A stretch of DNA of 64,000 bases, taken from positions 45,370,913 through 45,434,912 of the forward strand of contig OY744533.1 of NCBI GenBank assembly GCA_963556195.1. Direction: 5' to 3'. Of the stretch, positions 10,241 to 22,199 are shown piece by piece. This DNA comes from Sepiola atlantica (taxonomy: Eukaryota > Mollusca > Cephalopoda > Sepiida > Sepiolidae). Made by a program: the position numbers and the translations under genes. The notes beneath the pieces are model-generated. The model did no database searches and had not been told where the DNA came from. It worked only from the letters and a program-made list of their open reading frames with translations. The first letter of the stretch is position 1. Each line of letters opens with the position of its first letter.

Positions 10241-11150
10241 TCGCCAAAAATGACAGAATTATCTAGTTCTGATGACATTTCAGCATTTATTCAATAAATC
10301 ATATGTAGTGGGAAGAAGACTGAGGGTTTTGTCATTTCCATTAACTTACGGTTACGGAAAACTCTTCCTTTACATTTAAAAAATTTTTTTTTAAATTTGA
10401 ATTAGTTTTATTCATATCTCCACTTCACCAACAACAGCAAGAGGCTACGAGCAAATTTAACATTGTTGTTTTACTGTCCTCCTAATAAACTCATTAACCC
10501 TTATCCTTGAGTGGCCTATGGGCCTTGATAAGTGGCGACTCGTTAGTACATAACATTTAACATTTTTTTTTAAGAAAAAAGGGTTCCATGATGCTTGTGA
10601 GTTGGCAGTGACACATCTGCTCTGGTTGACATCCTGAATCCAACTGTCTAAAAAGCGGGAGAAAACTAAATACTTCAACAGAAGTACGTCTCACAGTGTT
10701 CTGATTGGATAATAAATCAATCACTCCGTGTGGTCGCATAAGCTTACATGAAAGAAAATAGTTCAACATGTAACTGCTACATATATTTTTAATAAAGAAA
10801 ACAAGTTTTCAAATTTGCTTATCTTAGTGGTTTTCCTGCAAGTGAAAATAGTTTATCCGCAAGATCTTGTTATCCCCCCCCCTCACCAGTCAACAAATGT
10901 GAGAACCAATTTAGTCGCTGATAATTTGAGTAATTATATAGCAATAATCTAAACGAATAAATGCGAAAGTTTTTTTCATTTATCACTCCTATATTATCAT
11001 CAAAACGGGTTACTGTTATTTAAATCCATAATACAACATATTTTGAAATACTGCATATATAATACAGAGGAAAGACTAAAAGATCGGTATTTGAATGCCT
11101 AATTTGCAAAATTATTTTTTAACAGTTGATAATTACTGTTAATATCAACA
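10241..11150. other. Mostly unassigned; LINE-tail-like stretch
   Basis: At 10480-10555 a stretch with GAGTGGCC.ATGGGCCTTGATAAGTGGCGACTCGT resembles the 3' tails after the LINE ends at 15780-15860 and 53380-53420. The rest shows no gene. The short frames on the reverse strand have no domain. Confidence 0.45.
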
Positions 11151-11152
11151 CT

Positions 11153-11208
11153 TACAAATGAATAATACTAAACATTAATAAATTAATGTTTAGTGTTATT
11201 CATTCGTA
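11153..11208. repeat. Short palindrome
   Basis: Arms of 27 bases (start TACAAATGAATAATACTAA) pair almost perfectly with the right arm across a two-base loop. Confidence 0.85.
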
Positions 11209-12643
11209 ATTTTATTGTCCTATCTTTCCCATATATATGCAATAGTTTTGTTGATATTGACAGTATTTAATTAAAGTTATTTAATCAAAATGGATCAATC
11301 ACTGAAATCTTTCTAAAAATATTAGGTGATTAATTTTAAAGGGGTCAATTTAAATCAAACTAACTACAAAGAAAGATATCCGAGAGTTCAGAAAGGGGAA
11401 AGGCTAATTGACTGCTTGCTCTCCCTCTTCTTTTTCATTTCTTTATGGTTTTATTTAAAAGATAAATAAAGTAGCAAACTTGGCAAAACCAGCTAGTAAC
11501 TAACAAAAATTGGTTTATCCTAACATTTTACTGCAATTTCATGGTACATCCGATTGTCAGAAGTGTATTCATAAAATAATTATGGCCTTTATACCTTTGA
11601 AAATATTGTGGCAAGACCATGTAAAAAACAAAATGCTGTATGATTACCTTCCACGCATATTTGTAGCTGCTCAACACAGACTTTTGGCGTTGGCTAGACA
11701 TGTATATTGACATGACGAACCTGCTGGAAAAGTGCTTCTGTGATCTCCCAGAGGTCAAGTGACGATCTGGGCAGCCTCATATTACAATCAAGACTCTTCT
11801 GGAGAAGAACACTGGTATCTCGGGAATTGGAGTTTCTAACCGCAATGAATGAGCGAGCATCATGAAACACATACTTTGTGAATGTTTCACCATCAATTAT
11901 CGGATGATCAAAGAAGGATACCTTTGAATACCTATTCAAACTCATGGCCATAGTTCAAAGAAAAATAATATACATGATTCTTTAGATGACTATAGAGTTC
12001 TATTCGACAGGATATTGAGCCCTTCTGTGTGTACGATCTGCTGTATTAAATCGGCTTTGTTACGATTTTGAGAGGTTTATTTTCATATTACATATGATTT
12101 GTTGCATATTCACAGCCGATTGCAGTCTCATGTTTCTCGATTGTCGTCCCTTCTCCGTCAGTGACTTTGCAGGTGTGTTTGGATGACAAATGAGGTTACA
12201 GAGAGACTTGTGTACTTTATTGATTAAAGCGACAAACGCTTGTACAACACAGTTAACACTGGGCCTACATGATTATATCCCAATTACATGCCAAGGAAAG
12301 ATGATTGGTAAGGTTTTACAGAGTTTCCTTCTCCTAGATGGATTGCCATAGACCTGGCTGATAAGCTCTATCCTGGTTTTGAAATCAAAGTTATCCTTCT
12401 TCTAGACTGAGAGTCATTCATGACTACTTTAGGCTGATAGAGCTCAATAAACTGCTTTTAAGGTTCCAGTAACCTACCTATCACTCCTTCTCCTGTCTGC
12501 TCCAAACATGTCCACCATGAGAAGATTAAGCACTGAAATTAGTGATCAAAGGCTTTTTGATATGCTTATCATTTGGGATATTTAAACAGCTGACGAGATC
12601 TTAGTCCACACGCCATCCCAATAATAACAAACATATATATATA
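11209..12643. other. No recognisable gene
   Basis: About 1.4 kb with short frames on both strands (the longest 70-85 codons around 11510-11951), none with a domain, splice site or codon pattern I can support. The segment 12160-12500 is less AT-rich and may be an old repeat, but I find no partner in the window. Confidence 0.5.
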
Positions 12644-12990
12644 CTAGAAGAATACCGAACAGAACAGTTTTGCACCACTTTTATGAAGATTAAATTCAAG
12701 ATTTAATATATAAAATTCAATGCAAATCTAATATATTTGAATTTTTAAATGAGAAGTTGTGCTTATATTATGCCCCCTAAAATACTCTAAAGAAACTGAA
12801 ATTTAAGAAATATTTATTACATTGATGTCTAATACATATTGTTAAATTTTCACAAAAATCGGAGGTATCCGAATTTTAACGAGGGGCTTTCACTCTATTT
12901 TTACCATTTTGCATAAAACTAAAGTAAATTAAATATAGCCCACATTTGGACCTCTCGTGCTTTTGTGGTTCATGGAAAATTTGTGATGGT
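12644..12990 (-). mobile_element. Helitron-like repeat E, copy 1
   Basis: Read on the minus strand the copy ends ..CTTCTAG followed by T, next to a TA run; CTAG|T is the Helitron-type 3' border. The body shares TTGCACCACTTTTATG, ATTGTTAAATTTTCACAAAAATC and GCATAAAACTAAA with the copy at 46121-46640. The terminal hairpin is weak in this copy. No coding. Confidence 0.55.
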
Positions 12991-13510
12991 CCGCAGAATA
13001 ATTGGGACATTATCTCAATATTTACAAAGCTTCAGATTCAAAAATGATGAGTAATAAAACGTATTATGGATGGTATATATATTCAAGACCTTATGTAATC
13101 TCAAACCAAACACAAGTACAACAATTTGGCGTCATCGTCCAGCCATAGTATAACCTGACTTGATTTGCAAAGTTATGTTCAATACTTGTTGCTGAATAGT
13201 TTCTCACCATTACTGTTTACTTGTATAATTTTCTACAAACATGGCATAGCAATGGAGAAAGCAATTTTAGCAGTGTAGCATGAATTAAAATCTCAAAGCT
13301 AAATTAGTCATCCTTATCAAAAGCTCCTTTTTAGCTCGTTATAAACACTGAATACGCATCACTATGAAAAAAAGCAATGAAAATTTTTATTCAATTTCTG
13401 AGAAGATATTTGTGCAAAGAGATTTTCATTTGTCACAGCAATTAAAACTTGGTACCGGTCTCAACTTGAAATAAACACAGTTCTCCGTCTTTCAGTGATG
13501 TTATTTACTC
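12991..13510. other. No recognisable gene
   Basis: AT-rich with no supported feature. Confidence 0.55.
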
Positions 13511-13514
13511 ACTC

Positions 13515-13975
13515 ACTATCCAGGTTTATCGTCTAGGTTCCCTTTGACAAGAGGTTCAATGTTGTCTGGCCATCCTTATGCTAAGTCTCCAGTGATCACG
13601 ATTGTGGGAATTGACTGTGTCCATTTGCCACTGTTTACGGTCTTGCCTGATGGTTTCTTTCCATGTCTTCCTAGGGCATCCAACTTTATTCATGCTGTCC
13701 AACCTTAGGTCTCTGCATGTGCTGATATACCCCTTGCTTTTTTCAACATGCCTGAGCCATTAGCACATCAACTTTTGGAATGGCCAATTTCTCAAGTAGA
13801 GTGTCTGACTTAATGTTCTGGATCTGGTCCAGCTTTACATTGCATATCCATTTAATCATTGCCCTGTCATTTCTCTGGAGTCAAGTGTAGTCTTGGTGAG
13901 GACCCAACACTCACTGCCATACATCACGCTTCTTATGCAGCTATCATAGACCTTACCTCTGGTAGTAATTGGGAT
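13515..13975 (-). pseudogene. LINE reverse transcriptase C-terminal fragment
   Basis: Read on the minus strand from about 13970: RGKVYDSCIRSVMYGSECW, then VLTKTTLDS, then NDRAMIKWICNVK. These are the conserved C-terminal ORF2 motifs. The distal 'MTWKQT'-type region (..PGRPRKTW equivalent) is recognisable at 13640-13690 after several frame slips. The motif order is the same as in the LINE at 5996-9764, but sequence divergence suggests another family. Old, non-functional copy. Confidence 0.75.
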
Positions 13976-14191
13976 GGCCTGGGATGTTAGCATTTGAAGT
14001 TCTCTGAACTTTCCCCAAGCTGTCTAGACTCTGATGGTCAAACTTAGTTATTGGAACCAAAAACCCACAAACTGATTTCAAACAAATAGGAATAAAATAC
14101 CACAAAAAAAGTGGGTAATCTATTATATAAAGAAGAGATGCTAGTACCCCTGCTAGTACTTGAATAAAGTTCAAATATTCAATTCGTTTTA

Positions 14192-14697
14192 TCTATATAA
14201 TAAAACGCTAAGGCAATTTCATGTTTGTATGTACATTATAACCCTCTGTCTCTTTAAAAGATGGTATTGTCCGATCGTCGAAGATGCAATTCAAAACAAG
14301 TAATTTCTGAAATTTCATTTGATGTCGTTGTTGTTTTGAATTTGAAACTCAAATTAAAAAGAACTTTATTGCCCTTCAGACAAGGATCAAAGTATAGTAT
14401 CTGTTCTGTCAAAAGATTGTGCAATAATATCGTGGTGTCAGTGTAGAATGGAAATATGGTCACATGCCTACAAAGATTTTGGAGATAGACCTCCTCCCCC
14501 ATAACCAGATATATTCTGAAACTACATTAACCAGAGTACTTAGATAAGTATGTTTCAGTTTTAACAAAGATGGTACAATAATATCGTGGGGTCTGTGTTC
14601 ATGCTGGACGTCCATAGATTGAAAATATTTTTATAGCCCGGCAACAACATACAACAGATGAAGGATACAACTGTGGAATTTCCATAGGTCTTGCTAG
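14192..14697 (+). mobile_element. Compact non-autonomous Helitron-like element
   Basis: Begins A|TCTATATAATAAAACGC and ends GTCTTGCTAG|T, the expected 5' TC and 3' CTAG inserted between host A and T. Just before the 3' end is a short palindrome, TGGAATTTCCA, at the usual position for the Helitron hairpin (about 10-12 bases before CTAG). The interior (506 bp in total) has 61- and 82-codon overlapping frames without a domain. A related 3' end, with TGTGGAATTTCCACA, lies in reverse at 62437-62470. Confidence 0.7.
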
Positions 14698-14801
14698 TTT
14701 AAATAATTATACCATAACTTTGTTTCCTTTCATGAGTGCATTTCATATTAAGAAAATAAAAGTTTTCCACTTATCTCCATATTTATAGTTTGGTATGTGT
14801 G

Positions 14802-14802
<1 letters not shown>

Positions 14803-14840
<38 letters not shown>
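14803..14840. repeat. (TA)n microsatellite
   Basis: TA dinucleotide run. Confidence 0.95.
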
Positions 14841-14842
<2 letters not shown>

Positions 14843-15007
14843 TGAAGACGTTCGTTGATCTGAACAAAACCGGTAAAATCTCTTATTTCTTGATTTTTTT
14901 GTGTATTTAAATTTGTTTTTTCCGTTTGTCTTTTTCACACATCTTGTCATTCACAGCATTTCATTTTATGATATATTGCGCATTTTACCTTCATATATAT
15001 ATATTAA

Positions 15008-15505
15008 GATGTACAGGGTACTCTCCTAAACTAATGAACAGATCACTATAAATTTTGGAATATATATTCTCGGCAACCTGATGAGTAACATGGGCACACA
15101 TTTCTTTTTTGATAACTTTACAATTTAGAGGGTGTGTCCACCCGAACTCGAACCTTACAAAACTTTAAATAAATTAGATACAAAAAATTTAATCGAGAAA
15201 AGAATTGCTCAAATTATATTAAGTAATACATTTTTAAAAGGATCGATGCGCACACGTGACCGTTGATAATATGTATATGCTTGGTAAAATCCTAAACTAT
15301 TAAACTTAACATTATGAATTATGGAATATGTATTCTAGACAACAAGGTGAGTGATGTGGGGACATTTATATTTTTGTAAACTTTACAATTTAAGGGCGTG
15401 CTACCGAAACAGACTCTGCAAAGAAAGAAAAAATAGTGAAATTTAAAACTAATGCTATATTCATCCTTATACACATCCTGGGATGACTAGTCTACTGGTT
15501 ATTAT
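15008..15505 (+). mobile_element. Helitron-like repeat F, copy 2
   Basis: Starts after a TA run with ACAGGGTACTCTCCTAAACT and ends near ATCCTGGGATGACTAG. Between these are two related half-units, each with GGAATAT.TATTCT.G.CAAC, GTGA...GTGG and CTTTACAATTTA.GG. It provides an uninterrupted version of the region that is split by a MITE at 61190-61386. Confidence 0.65.
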
Positions 15506-15699
15506 ATAAATGTATTTACCTTTTTTTTTTTCTAAATTCATATTAGTGGTCCACCAAATTTAAAATTATACATTTAGTGAAGTTTAAAAGGTTGATGACA
15601 ACTGTATTAGATGACCGGTGACCCGTTGGGTCAATGTTGGTACATTGGACATTAGTGCATACATAGATAGTTAGAAATGAACAATTTTCTCTTCTTCTT

Positions 15700-15865
15700 T
15701 GTAATTTTTTCAAGTCATCGTTTGCAAAAATTTAAATGTAATGTGAACAAGCATCTTGCTGACCATCTCTCCACTTAGGTTGCCCTTTATCACAGTAGCC
15801 ACTTACATTTCAGCGGCTATATGCCTTGTTAGGGATGAATAAAAGCGATGACACGTTAGTAAAAA
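15700..15865 (+). pseudogene. LINE 3'-end fragment
   Basis: AATTTAAATGTAATGTGAACAAGCATCTT (split here by reading order) and the following CATATGCCTTG-like tail match 55862-55985, where upstream sequence encodes a WNSLPVSL-type motif typical of LINE ORF2 C-termini. Only the last portion and 3' UTR remain here. Confidence 0.6.
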
Positions 15866-15989
15866 AAAATAAAAATAAATAAAAAGTATGCAAATCCAAA
15901 TCTGCACATTTCTTGTTGTTTTTTATTTTTCTACTAAAGTGTCATCGCTGATCAAGATCGAAATGCCACTCAAGGATAAGGGTTGTTCA

Positions 15990-16262
15990 TACCAGTGGAG
16001 GATACGTCCTCGACAATCAGTCCAACAGTGACTTTGCTGCTGTCGGGCTGAGGTATGGTTCTGTTTAGTCCTAGGAGGTCTACCTTCCCAAGCTTTACCT
16101 TCTCTTTAAGAAGGGGTTAGTTTATTGCTAATCACATGAGGTGCCATCTTACTGGGGAATGCCACAGAACTGCTCAGGCATTTTTACAGGCTAGAATGCG
16201 CTGGCTTTTCAAAACCGGATATGACCTTCTGTCTAACCTCCAGGAGAGGAGGTTAATAAATA
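15990..16262 (+). repeat. Dispersed repeat A, copy with possible U2 stem II remnant
   Basis: Same block order as 4830-5098 (GAGGTATGGTTCTGTTTAG, CTAGGAGGTC.ACCTTCCCA, TTAGTTTATTGCTAATC, GGGAATGCC, GACCTTCTGTCTAACC.CC). It is preceded by GATACGTCCTCGACAAT, which looks like the metazoan U2 snRNA stem II sequence with its loop deleted. The U2 reading is suggestive in this copy and stronger at 30296-30360. Confidence 0.65.
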
Positions 16263-17050
16263 ATCAAGAATAAGGGTTAATAAGATTGTCGTTTGGTGAT
16301 GAACAACACTTTGAGAGGATTGAATCTGATTATTTAAGCTGACGGCTCGATAAGAATTTGTTAACATTAGACTTAAAAAACAACCCTATTGTAGTCAGTT
16401 GGAAAGCAGCCTTTTGGTATTGTTTTCCACAGATGAGAAGTTCCGTTTAGTTTTTAGTACAGAGGAAGAAAGGATTTTTTTTTACAGTGGTTGTAGACTA
16501 GTTTTTGCTGTAGAAGTTTTACAAAAATTAGGGCTCAGTCAAGCACCTACCATGAAAATAACGATAGAGTAGAGAAAGACTAGCAAGGTAGATTTTTAAA
16601 TTTTTAGTAGATGTACTTTTATCAGAAAACTTTAACAGTTTTTTTTTTTAAATAAGGGAAAAAAAACAACAACATTTATTCAGACATTGGCAGAATTCCA
16701 ACAGACATAATGGTATTGTTATTAATTCTTCATTCCATGACATTTTGCCATCTATTTCTCATCTTGACACAAGCAGCCCTATCTTTAAACACACATTGAT
16801 TGAGCTGTAAGTAAACTGCAGTATCTATAATAAGTGTGCCCGTACCTTCCTTAGTTAGCACGACCGTAAACGCTGCCAATACGTATATTTGGGGTTTTTG
16901 TATTACCTATTCCTACAGTGTTAAATTATTTACTTTCTTTTCTATCTAAATGCGACTATTTCGCCTTCCGTAGAAGGTTGCATAAGGCTTCTTTTGTACA
17001 AAATGTCCAGGGAAGGAAACTTGAAAATGGAAGATTAAAAGCCATCGGAA
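16263..17050. other. No recognisable gene
   Basis: No conserved frame, repeat or RNA feature that I can support. Confidence 0.5.
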
Positions 17051-17053
17051 GAA

Positions 17054-17716
17054 TTATCTGAAGATGCCCTGTGTGTAATAATTAATTAATAAAATGTCCC
17101 TTTCCGAAACCAACATGCACGCATCAGGAAGTTTCATTAAATGACCGGCTGGCTTGGTAGGCTGAGAGAAGGCTTGAGGCATTTTCACGAATATTGGCGA
17201 TAGAGAGGCATTCGTAAAGCCAAGCCATTTCATCATTGCCCCCGGTGGGAAGCGTCATTAAAAGACCAAGTCGCGTGTGGCGGGCCTATTACTCCACTCA
17301 CCTGAAACACAAATTTGTCGAGAAGACCAGCATATTTTGACTGCTTGCCGCTCTCTGCTGACGCTGCTGCATGTCCAGGGTTTGTTGCCAATTCTATAAC
17401 TGACGAGGGCGCAAAAGTGTCGACACAAGTCGCATCCCATATAAGTGACATGTTGTTTGCAAAGGGAAACACTATCAGGCCATCAGGTCGTTTGCCATCG
17501 CCTGTCGAGGCCAACTGGTTCGAGGACTGGGGGGAAGCCAGCGATGTCTAGTGCCTGTCGGACGACATCATTGAGAGCGCTGGGCCTAGGAAATTTGTCA
17601 GCGCTCCTTTTACACGAAAAGGTGTGGAGTCCAAATATGTCGACCGGCTGACCACAACGGCACCTGTGGATGCTGCAAACTCTAGAACCTGTGCGCAGGG
17701 CTACTGTTAATCTCAA
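17054..17716 (-). pseudogene. C-terminal part of a non-LTR retrotransposon with R2-like restriction-type endonuclease
   Basis: On the minus strand the first frame (17716-17483) has a Cys-Cys-His-Cys module: CRCGQPVDIFGLHTFSCKRS. It is followed by RPSALNDVVRQAL and AGFPPVLEPVGL. After a frameshift around 17490-17514 the second frame (17514-17233) has DGKRPDGLIVFPF, then LIWDATCVDTFAPS, then HAAASAESGKQSKYA. The KRPDG...WDATC spacing resembles the PD-(D/E)xK nuclease core of RLE-type LINEs (R2 and relatives), here after the CCHC knuckle as in that group. A third piece (17236-17054) may be the end of the protein. The segment is markedly GC-richer than its flanks. Subfamily not assigned. Confidence 0.7.
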
Positions 17717-17769
17717 GCAATCGTCATCAACGACGTAAAAATAACAATGGCATTCTATCTTTTTTTTAT

Positions 17770-17945
17770 ATACGCGCGATTACACACCAACACAATTTAA
17801 AAAAAAATAATATCGTAGGTTCAAAACGTACAATGATCAACCCGTTCTTGACCACATCGCGTAGAAACAGAATGAGTAACCATATTTTTATATCTAAAAA
17901 ATGAGCGCCAAAAAAAGGGGAAAACGAAAGACTGATTTATTTATA
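17770..17945 (+). repeat. Dispersed repeat K, copy 1
   Basis: Shares GCGATTACAC..CAACA, TTGACCACATCGCGTAG.ACAGAA and GGGTAACCAT-like blocks with 28880-29035, and in reverse with 29340-29420. Confidence 0.6.
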
Positions 17946-18800
17946 TTGTATTTTATTTTTAGTTCTTAAGTGTTTATTTTTAGTGTTTCAAAAAAATTTT
18001 ACTAAGTATTGTTTTTCATTTTTTTTTTTAATATCGTTTTCACCTTGTGTCATTGTCTTTGTGCTGTTGTAATAACTTGTTACCTGATTTTACCGAGTCA
18101 ATATTGTCAGCCATGGGTTTTGATCAATACAGACACAGTCTAAGTACTGGGAGGGTTGTGCAGGGTTTAGTTTGTTTCTTCACTACCTTCATAGTAAAAA
18201 TGAACACTTCCTAACCGGTGTAACTGGAATCTCTCTTTAAGAATGTAGCACGTTGTTGCCTTTGAAATGGGAAACTTCAATTACACTAACTATAAAGTAA
18301 ATGTCTATTTTACAATGAACGTATGAAATAGCGAAATAATCTTGAATTTAAAAGAAATGTATTTATTACTAGGGGCATGGTCAACAAAACAGTTAAAACG
18401 TGTGCTTAACATCTTTGAGAACTGCTCTATCCCCACCCCTTTTTCTGGTAATTGGAAAAATCTTGAATTACTAAATAATATCATTAAAAAATCACACTAA
18501 GTGTTAGGCCTCTCTCTATACTAATTCTGTTCTTGTTGACACCCTAAAATAAGGATTATTAAAAAAAAAAATAAGAAGCTGCCTATATTTTGTCCGAGGC
18601 AATGGTGAAAAAGAATACATTATTTCTGTGGGTGTGTCTTGTGTAATTTATAACTTGTAGCTGGACACACAGACAGATTTCCTTTATATAATAGTATATT
18701 ATTTGTGTATGTGTTTCTTGACCTTAAAATCACCGCCGTGTGATATGACCAATCATGGTAGACTTGACGATTATGAAAACGAAACCAGGCCTTTTAAAAT
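17946..18800. other. No recognisable gene
   Basis: AT-rich, no supported feature. Confidence 0.5.
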
Positions 18801-19029
18801 AAAAGAAAAAGAGAAACTAATTATCACAAATAAAAATAATTATCTGCTGATTAAAGGCCGTTTGATAGGCAGTATGTTTTTAGGGGTCTATATCGAAAAT
18901 TCGGTTTACAGACACACTGCTAATCACTGAATTTTAGATATAGACCCCTAAAAACATACTGCCTATCAGACGGCCAGCAAATAATTATATTTATCTGTGA
19001 TCATTAGTTTCTCTCTTCTCTTTTCTTTC
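18801..19029. mobile_element. Fold-back element, about 229 bp
   Basis: Left arm 18801-18902 and right arm 18930-19029 are inverted copies of about 100 bases with a loop of about 28 bases. The innermost blocks GGGGTCTATATC and GGCAGTATGTTTTTA are identical; outer blocks (AAAAGAGAAACTAAT, AATTAT.TGCTG) are diverged by a few percent. It cannot code. Its structure is a MITE or Foldback type without an internal region. No target duplication is clear. Confidence 0.85.
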
Positions 19030-19568
19030 CCATCATGCTTAGTCTCTGTTTCCTTTCCTTCCGGGTGTGTGCTAGACAGACTAGCCGCCGACGTTCAAAG
19101 AGAACACCCACCCCCATACACATCGAGCAGACAGTTTTAAGTTTTAACTCACCTCTTTTTCCATTCCCTTTCTTTCTTTTCCTTCCTGATACACGTGTAC
19201 CGGAAACGAAGCAGACAACAACCCTCCCCCCATATATGACCTTGAAAGGCGACCCCTAGTGGCCGGTTTGTGAAATAATAAAAACAATATTAATTTTAGT
19301 TCGCCATTTTCAAGAACTCTATTCACACTTCATAGAAGGCTTGAGGAAGGGAATGGTTTCCGAAATTTCCTACAGACTATACCCCCCAAAACAACAACAA
19401 AAACTGAAATTGGGATGCACTTTGCTTCTAAAATCGTCCAAAATTCGGCTCGAAATTGTAAGTTGCATGTTTATTTCTTTTTTCTTAATTCTCAGTGTTT
19501 TTTTTATTCACTACTATTATTATACTTTTGCAACTTGTGCACATATGATTTACTGTTGACTGATTACT

Positions 19569-19572
<4 letters not shown>
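19030..19572. other. No recognisable gene
   Basis: A pyrimidine-rich segment (19030-19190) with low-complexity frames; nothing further supported. Confidence 0.5.

Positions 19573-19614
<42 letters not shown>
19573..19614. repeat. (TA)n microsatellite
   Basis: Uninterrupted TA run. Confidence 0.95.
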
Positions 19615-19615
<1 letters not shown>

Positions 19616-20405
19616 CAATAGATAAAGTGAAAGAATAAAATAAGGTGCAAATAAAATAAGGTGCGAATAAAATTTCATTACAGTTCAATGTTCAGGCAAA
19701 GTTCTTTAAAGTCCTTAACTCATGAGTTTTCAAAGAAAATCTTCTCCTTCGAAGGCCCATTACCGCAATGACATTACTGCAGGTAATAAAAATCAAACTT
19801 TGAAAATATATAAAAAAATATATATAAAAATACATAACGGTATATAAAACATCAAATATATCGGCTCAGAACATACTTTTTTGTAAACCTATACAGTTTA
19901 TCCAAGTCAAAAAGTTTTAAATAGCTCCAGGAAAGATATCAAAGAGGTTGATTAAAAAATAATCCAAGTGGTGAATGGTGGTCCAAAAACGAAAAAAGTT
20001 ATCCAGGCGGGAAATTTGTTTGCTATCGATGCAGTAGATAACAGTGAAAAGTATATTCAAGGTGTATGCAAATTAATAAAACGATAGGAAAAAAAACGAT
20101 AGATAAAACAAATCATATGAAAAGTTCAGAAAACTCACTTGGTGTTGAATATTATAATGTCTAAATTCAGGGTTCTTATGAGCTGATAGGAGTAATGCAA
20201 ACCATAACTTCCTGGTTATATGCAAACTCCGCTAAATCCAATTCGAATAAAATTAAACTGACCTGATGTATTCGGCCATTTTTTCTTCCGGATCCGATAA
20301 AATTACTCTAAAGAAAAACATTACACTTGAAGGTAATCAAGCTTGCGTAAGCCCAGTAGACAGCGTAACGAATCCGAAAACGAACCCTTCCCCTTTATAA
20401 GACAA

Positions 20406-20407
<2 letters not shown>
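19615..20407. other. No recognisable gene
   Basis: Contains short AAGGTGC(A/G)AATAAAAT tandem pieces at 19636-19670. Otherwise no feature. Confidence 0.5.

Positions 20408-20467
<60 letters not shown>
20408..20467. repeat. (TA)n microsatellite
   Basis: Uninterrupted TA run. Confidence 0.95.
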
Positions 20468-20469
<2 letters not shown>

Positions 20470-20705
20470 TCATTTTCGTTATGTAAAGTCTAATTGAATC
20501 GTTCAAAAAATTTTTATTTTATTTCGTAAAACTTTGTATGGCGGTCATTTGGGGACAATTTCCTAACGTATGGTCACTAATTATTTACCGTGAAATGGGT
20601 TTCTGGAACTTAACCTTTTTGTACTAAAATTATGATTCATGTCATTTTCTTGAGTAAAAACAATACTTAAAGATTCCTTAACTGTTTTGCTAGGTGTAGT
20701 TATTC

Positions 20706-20880
20706 ATCTTTTATGTCCTCGGTTAGTGTAGGAGAAATTTTTCCCAACTGAGGCAATTTTTATTTTTGTCCCAATCCAGAGTGACCCTTTTTTTAGGGGG
20801 GGGGGGCTGCATTTTCACCCACATTAAAAACCGACCTTGTGTCTAACTGCCCTCGTATGGAAGCAAGTAAATAGGAACAA
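20706..20880 (+). repeat. Dispersed repeat B, copy 1
   Basis: Contains TCATCTTTTATGTCCTCGG, GTGTAGGAGAAAT, CAACTGAGGCAATTTTTATT, TTGTCCCAATCCAGAGTGAC and the tail AAACCGACCTTGTGTCTAAC. Related copies: 25180-25500, 26170-26290 and, reversed, 30700-30850, where it adjoins a U2-derived hairpin. Confidence 0.7.
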
Positions 20881-21822
20881 TACTTAACACATATTAGGCG
20901 TTTTATATTGAATAATACGATTAATGCATAAAATTAGTTTGGTATAATCAGTGAGTCTGGAGTCATTAACTAAGACGAAAATCTGTGATAATGGCATAAA
21001 AATGGCGGCGTCTCGGCAATAGTTAGTTGAGGTTCATAAAAAAAAATACTCGATTATTTTTCGTAATTTTCGGTGTACGCAAATATTTTTCAATAACAAG
21101 TAAGTATTTCATAAAGTTTTCCTATCATTTTATTTTCAATTATCATATTTCACAACCGGGTTTTCATACACAAGCACCTAAAAATTAATTTTATGCATAA
21201 ATTAATGATATTAGTAGGTACGTGCAAAAATGACCGTCGCTTGTACGGACTATGCTTATTAAAAGTGTCTTTTCTTCATTTTTAAAAGTAGTTTTTGTTT
21301 AACTTTTGATTGTGTTTGAAAAATAAAAGCATGAAGTTAATATCTAAAAGAAAATAAATGTATATTTTCGTGTGAAAAAAAATTAGAATGGAAAATGTTA
21401 TCAGAACAGCGAAAAATCCGTTAAAACTGAAGATTCAATAAAATATATTTAAAAATCGCTGGAAAAGTAAATATCAGTTTTCTGGAACTGTTTCAAAGAT
21501 AATTATTAAATTAAAGTCTTAAGAGAGTGAATTACAAAAGAATGTACCTCTTTTTTTTAATTTTTTTTTTTTTTACTAAGAATTGCTTAATTATCAACAA
21601 AAAAAAAGTGAAAGTTAGCTAAAACATGTCCGAAACCTGTGTCGTAATTGTAAACAGAATATACGGCTACAAAATCTCAAAGTATGGAAGACTCAAACTG
21701 CCGTAATAGTCTTTTGTTTTTGTTTTTGTTTTACTTTTTTACGTTACGAACTGCGTCAATTTTATTAATTATTTTTACATGATGATTGATTAAAATCTTG
21801 AACAATTACATTACTCGATTTA
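20881..21822. other. No recognisable gene
   Basis: AT-rich. A GGCGGCG-containing spot at 21003 is isolated. No supported gene. Confidence 0.5.
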
Positions 21823-21931
21823 TTCTTGAAGAATTAATGTAATTTTAAATTACATTAATTCTTAAAGAATAAATAACTAATTTATTGTTACGACACATGT
21901 AAGAATTTCTTACATGTGTCCTAACGATAAA
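21823..21931. repeat. Two adjacent hairpins
   Basis: TTCTTGAAGAATTAATGTAA pairs with its inverse around 21841-21869. A second palindrome, TTTATTGTTACGACACATGT, pairs across 21905 with the sequence ending 21931. The outer sequence ATTACATTAATTCTT occurs again at 21931-21945. Confidence 0.75.
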
Positions 21932-22199
21932 TTACATTAATTCTTTTTAAATAAAGCTAAGAGTATTTTTTTTATTTTAAATGTGAAAAAGTAAATTAAA
22001 GTCAAGGACTACACTGACAATATTCATCGAAAAAATGTTAAAACATCAAGAATTATTTATTAACATTAAATAAAACACCTAATATTTTCGGAAATTTATT
22101 TCTATTTTGGGCATGAGGGGTGGGGAGTTCAACATATTTCCACTATAAGAATGTATGTCAAGGTTATCTGTCTGGTGACGTGTTGTTTTCATGCCTTTT

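Noticed and set aside
17315..17651. + strand frames of 68-78 codons
   Set aside because: Antisense shadows of the RLE-type retrotransposon fragment on the minus strand.
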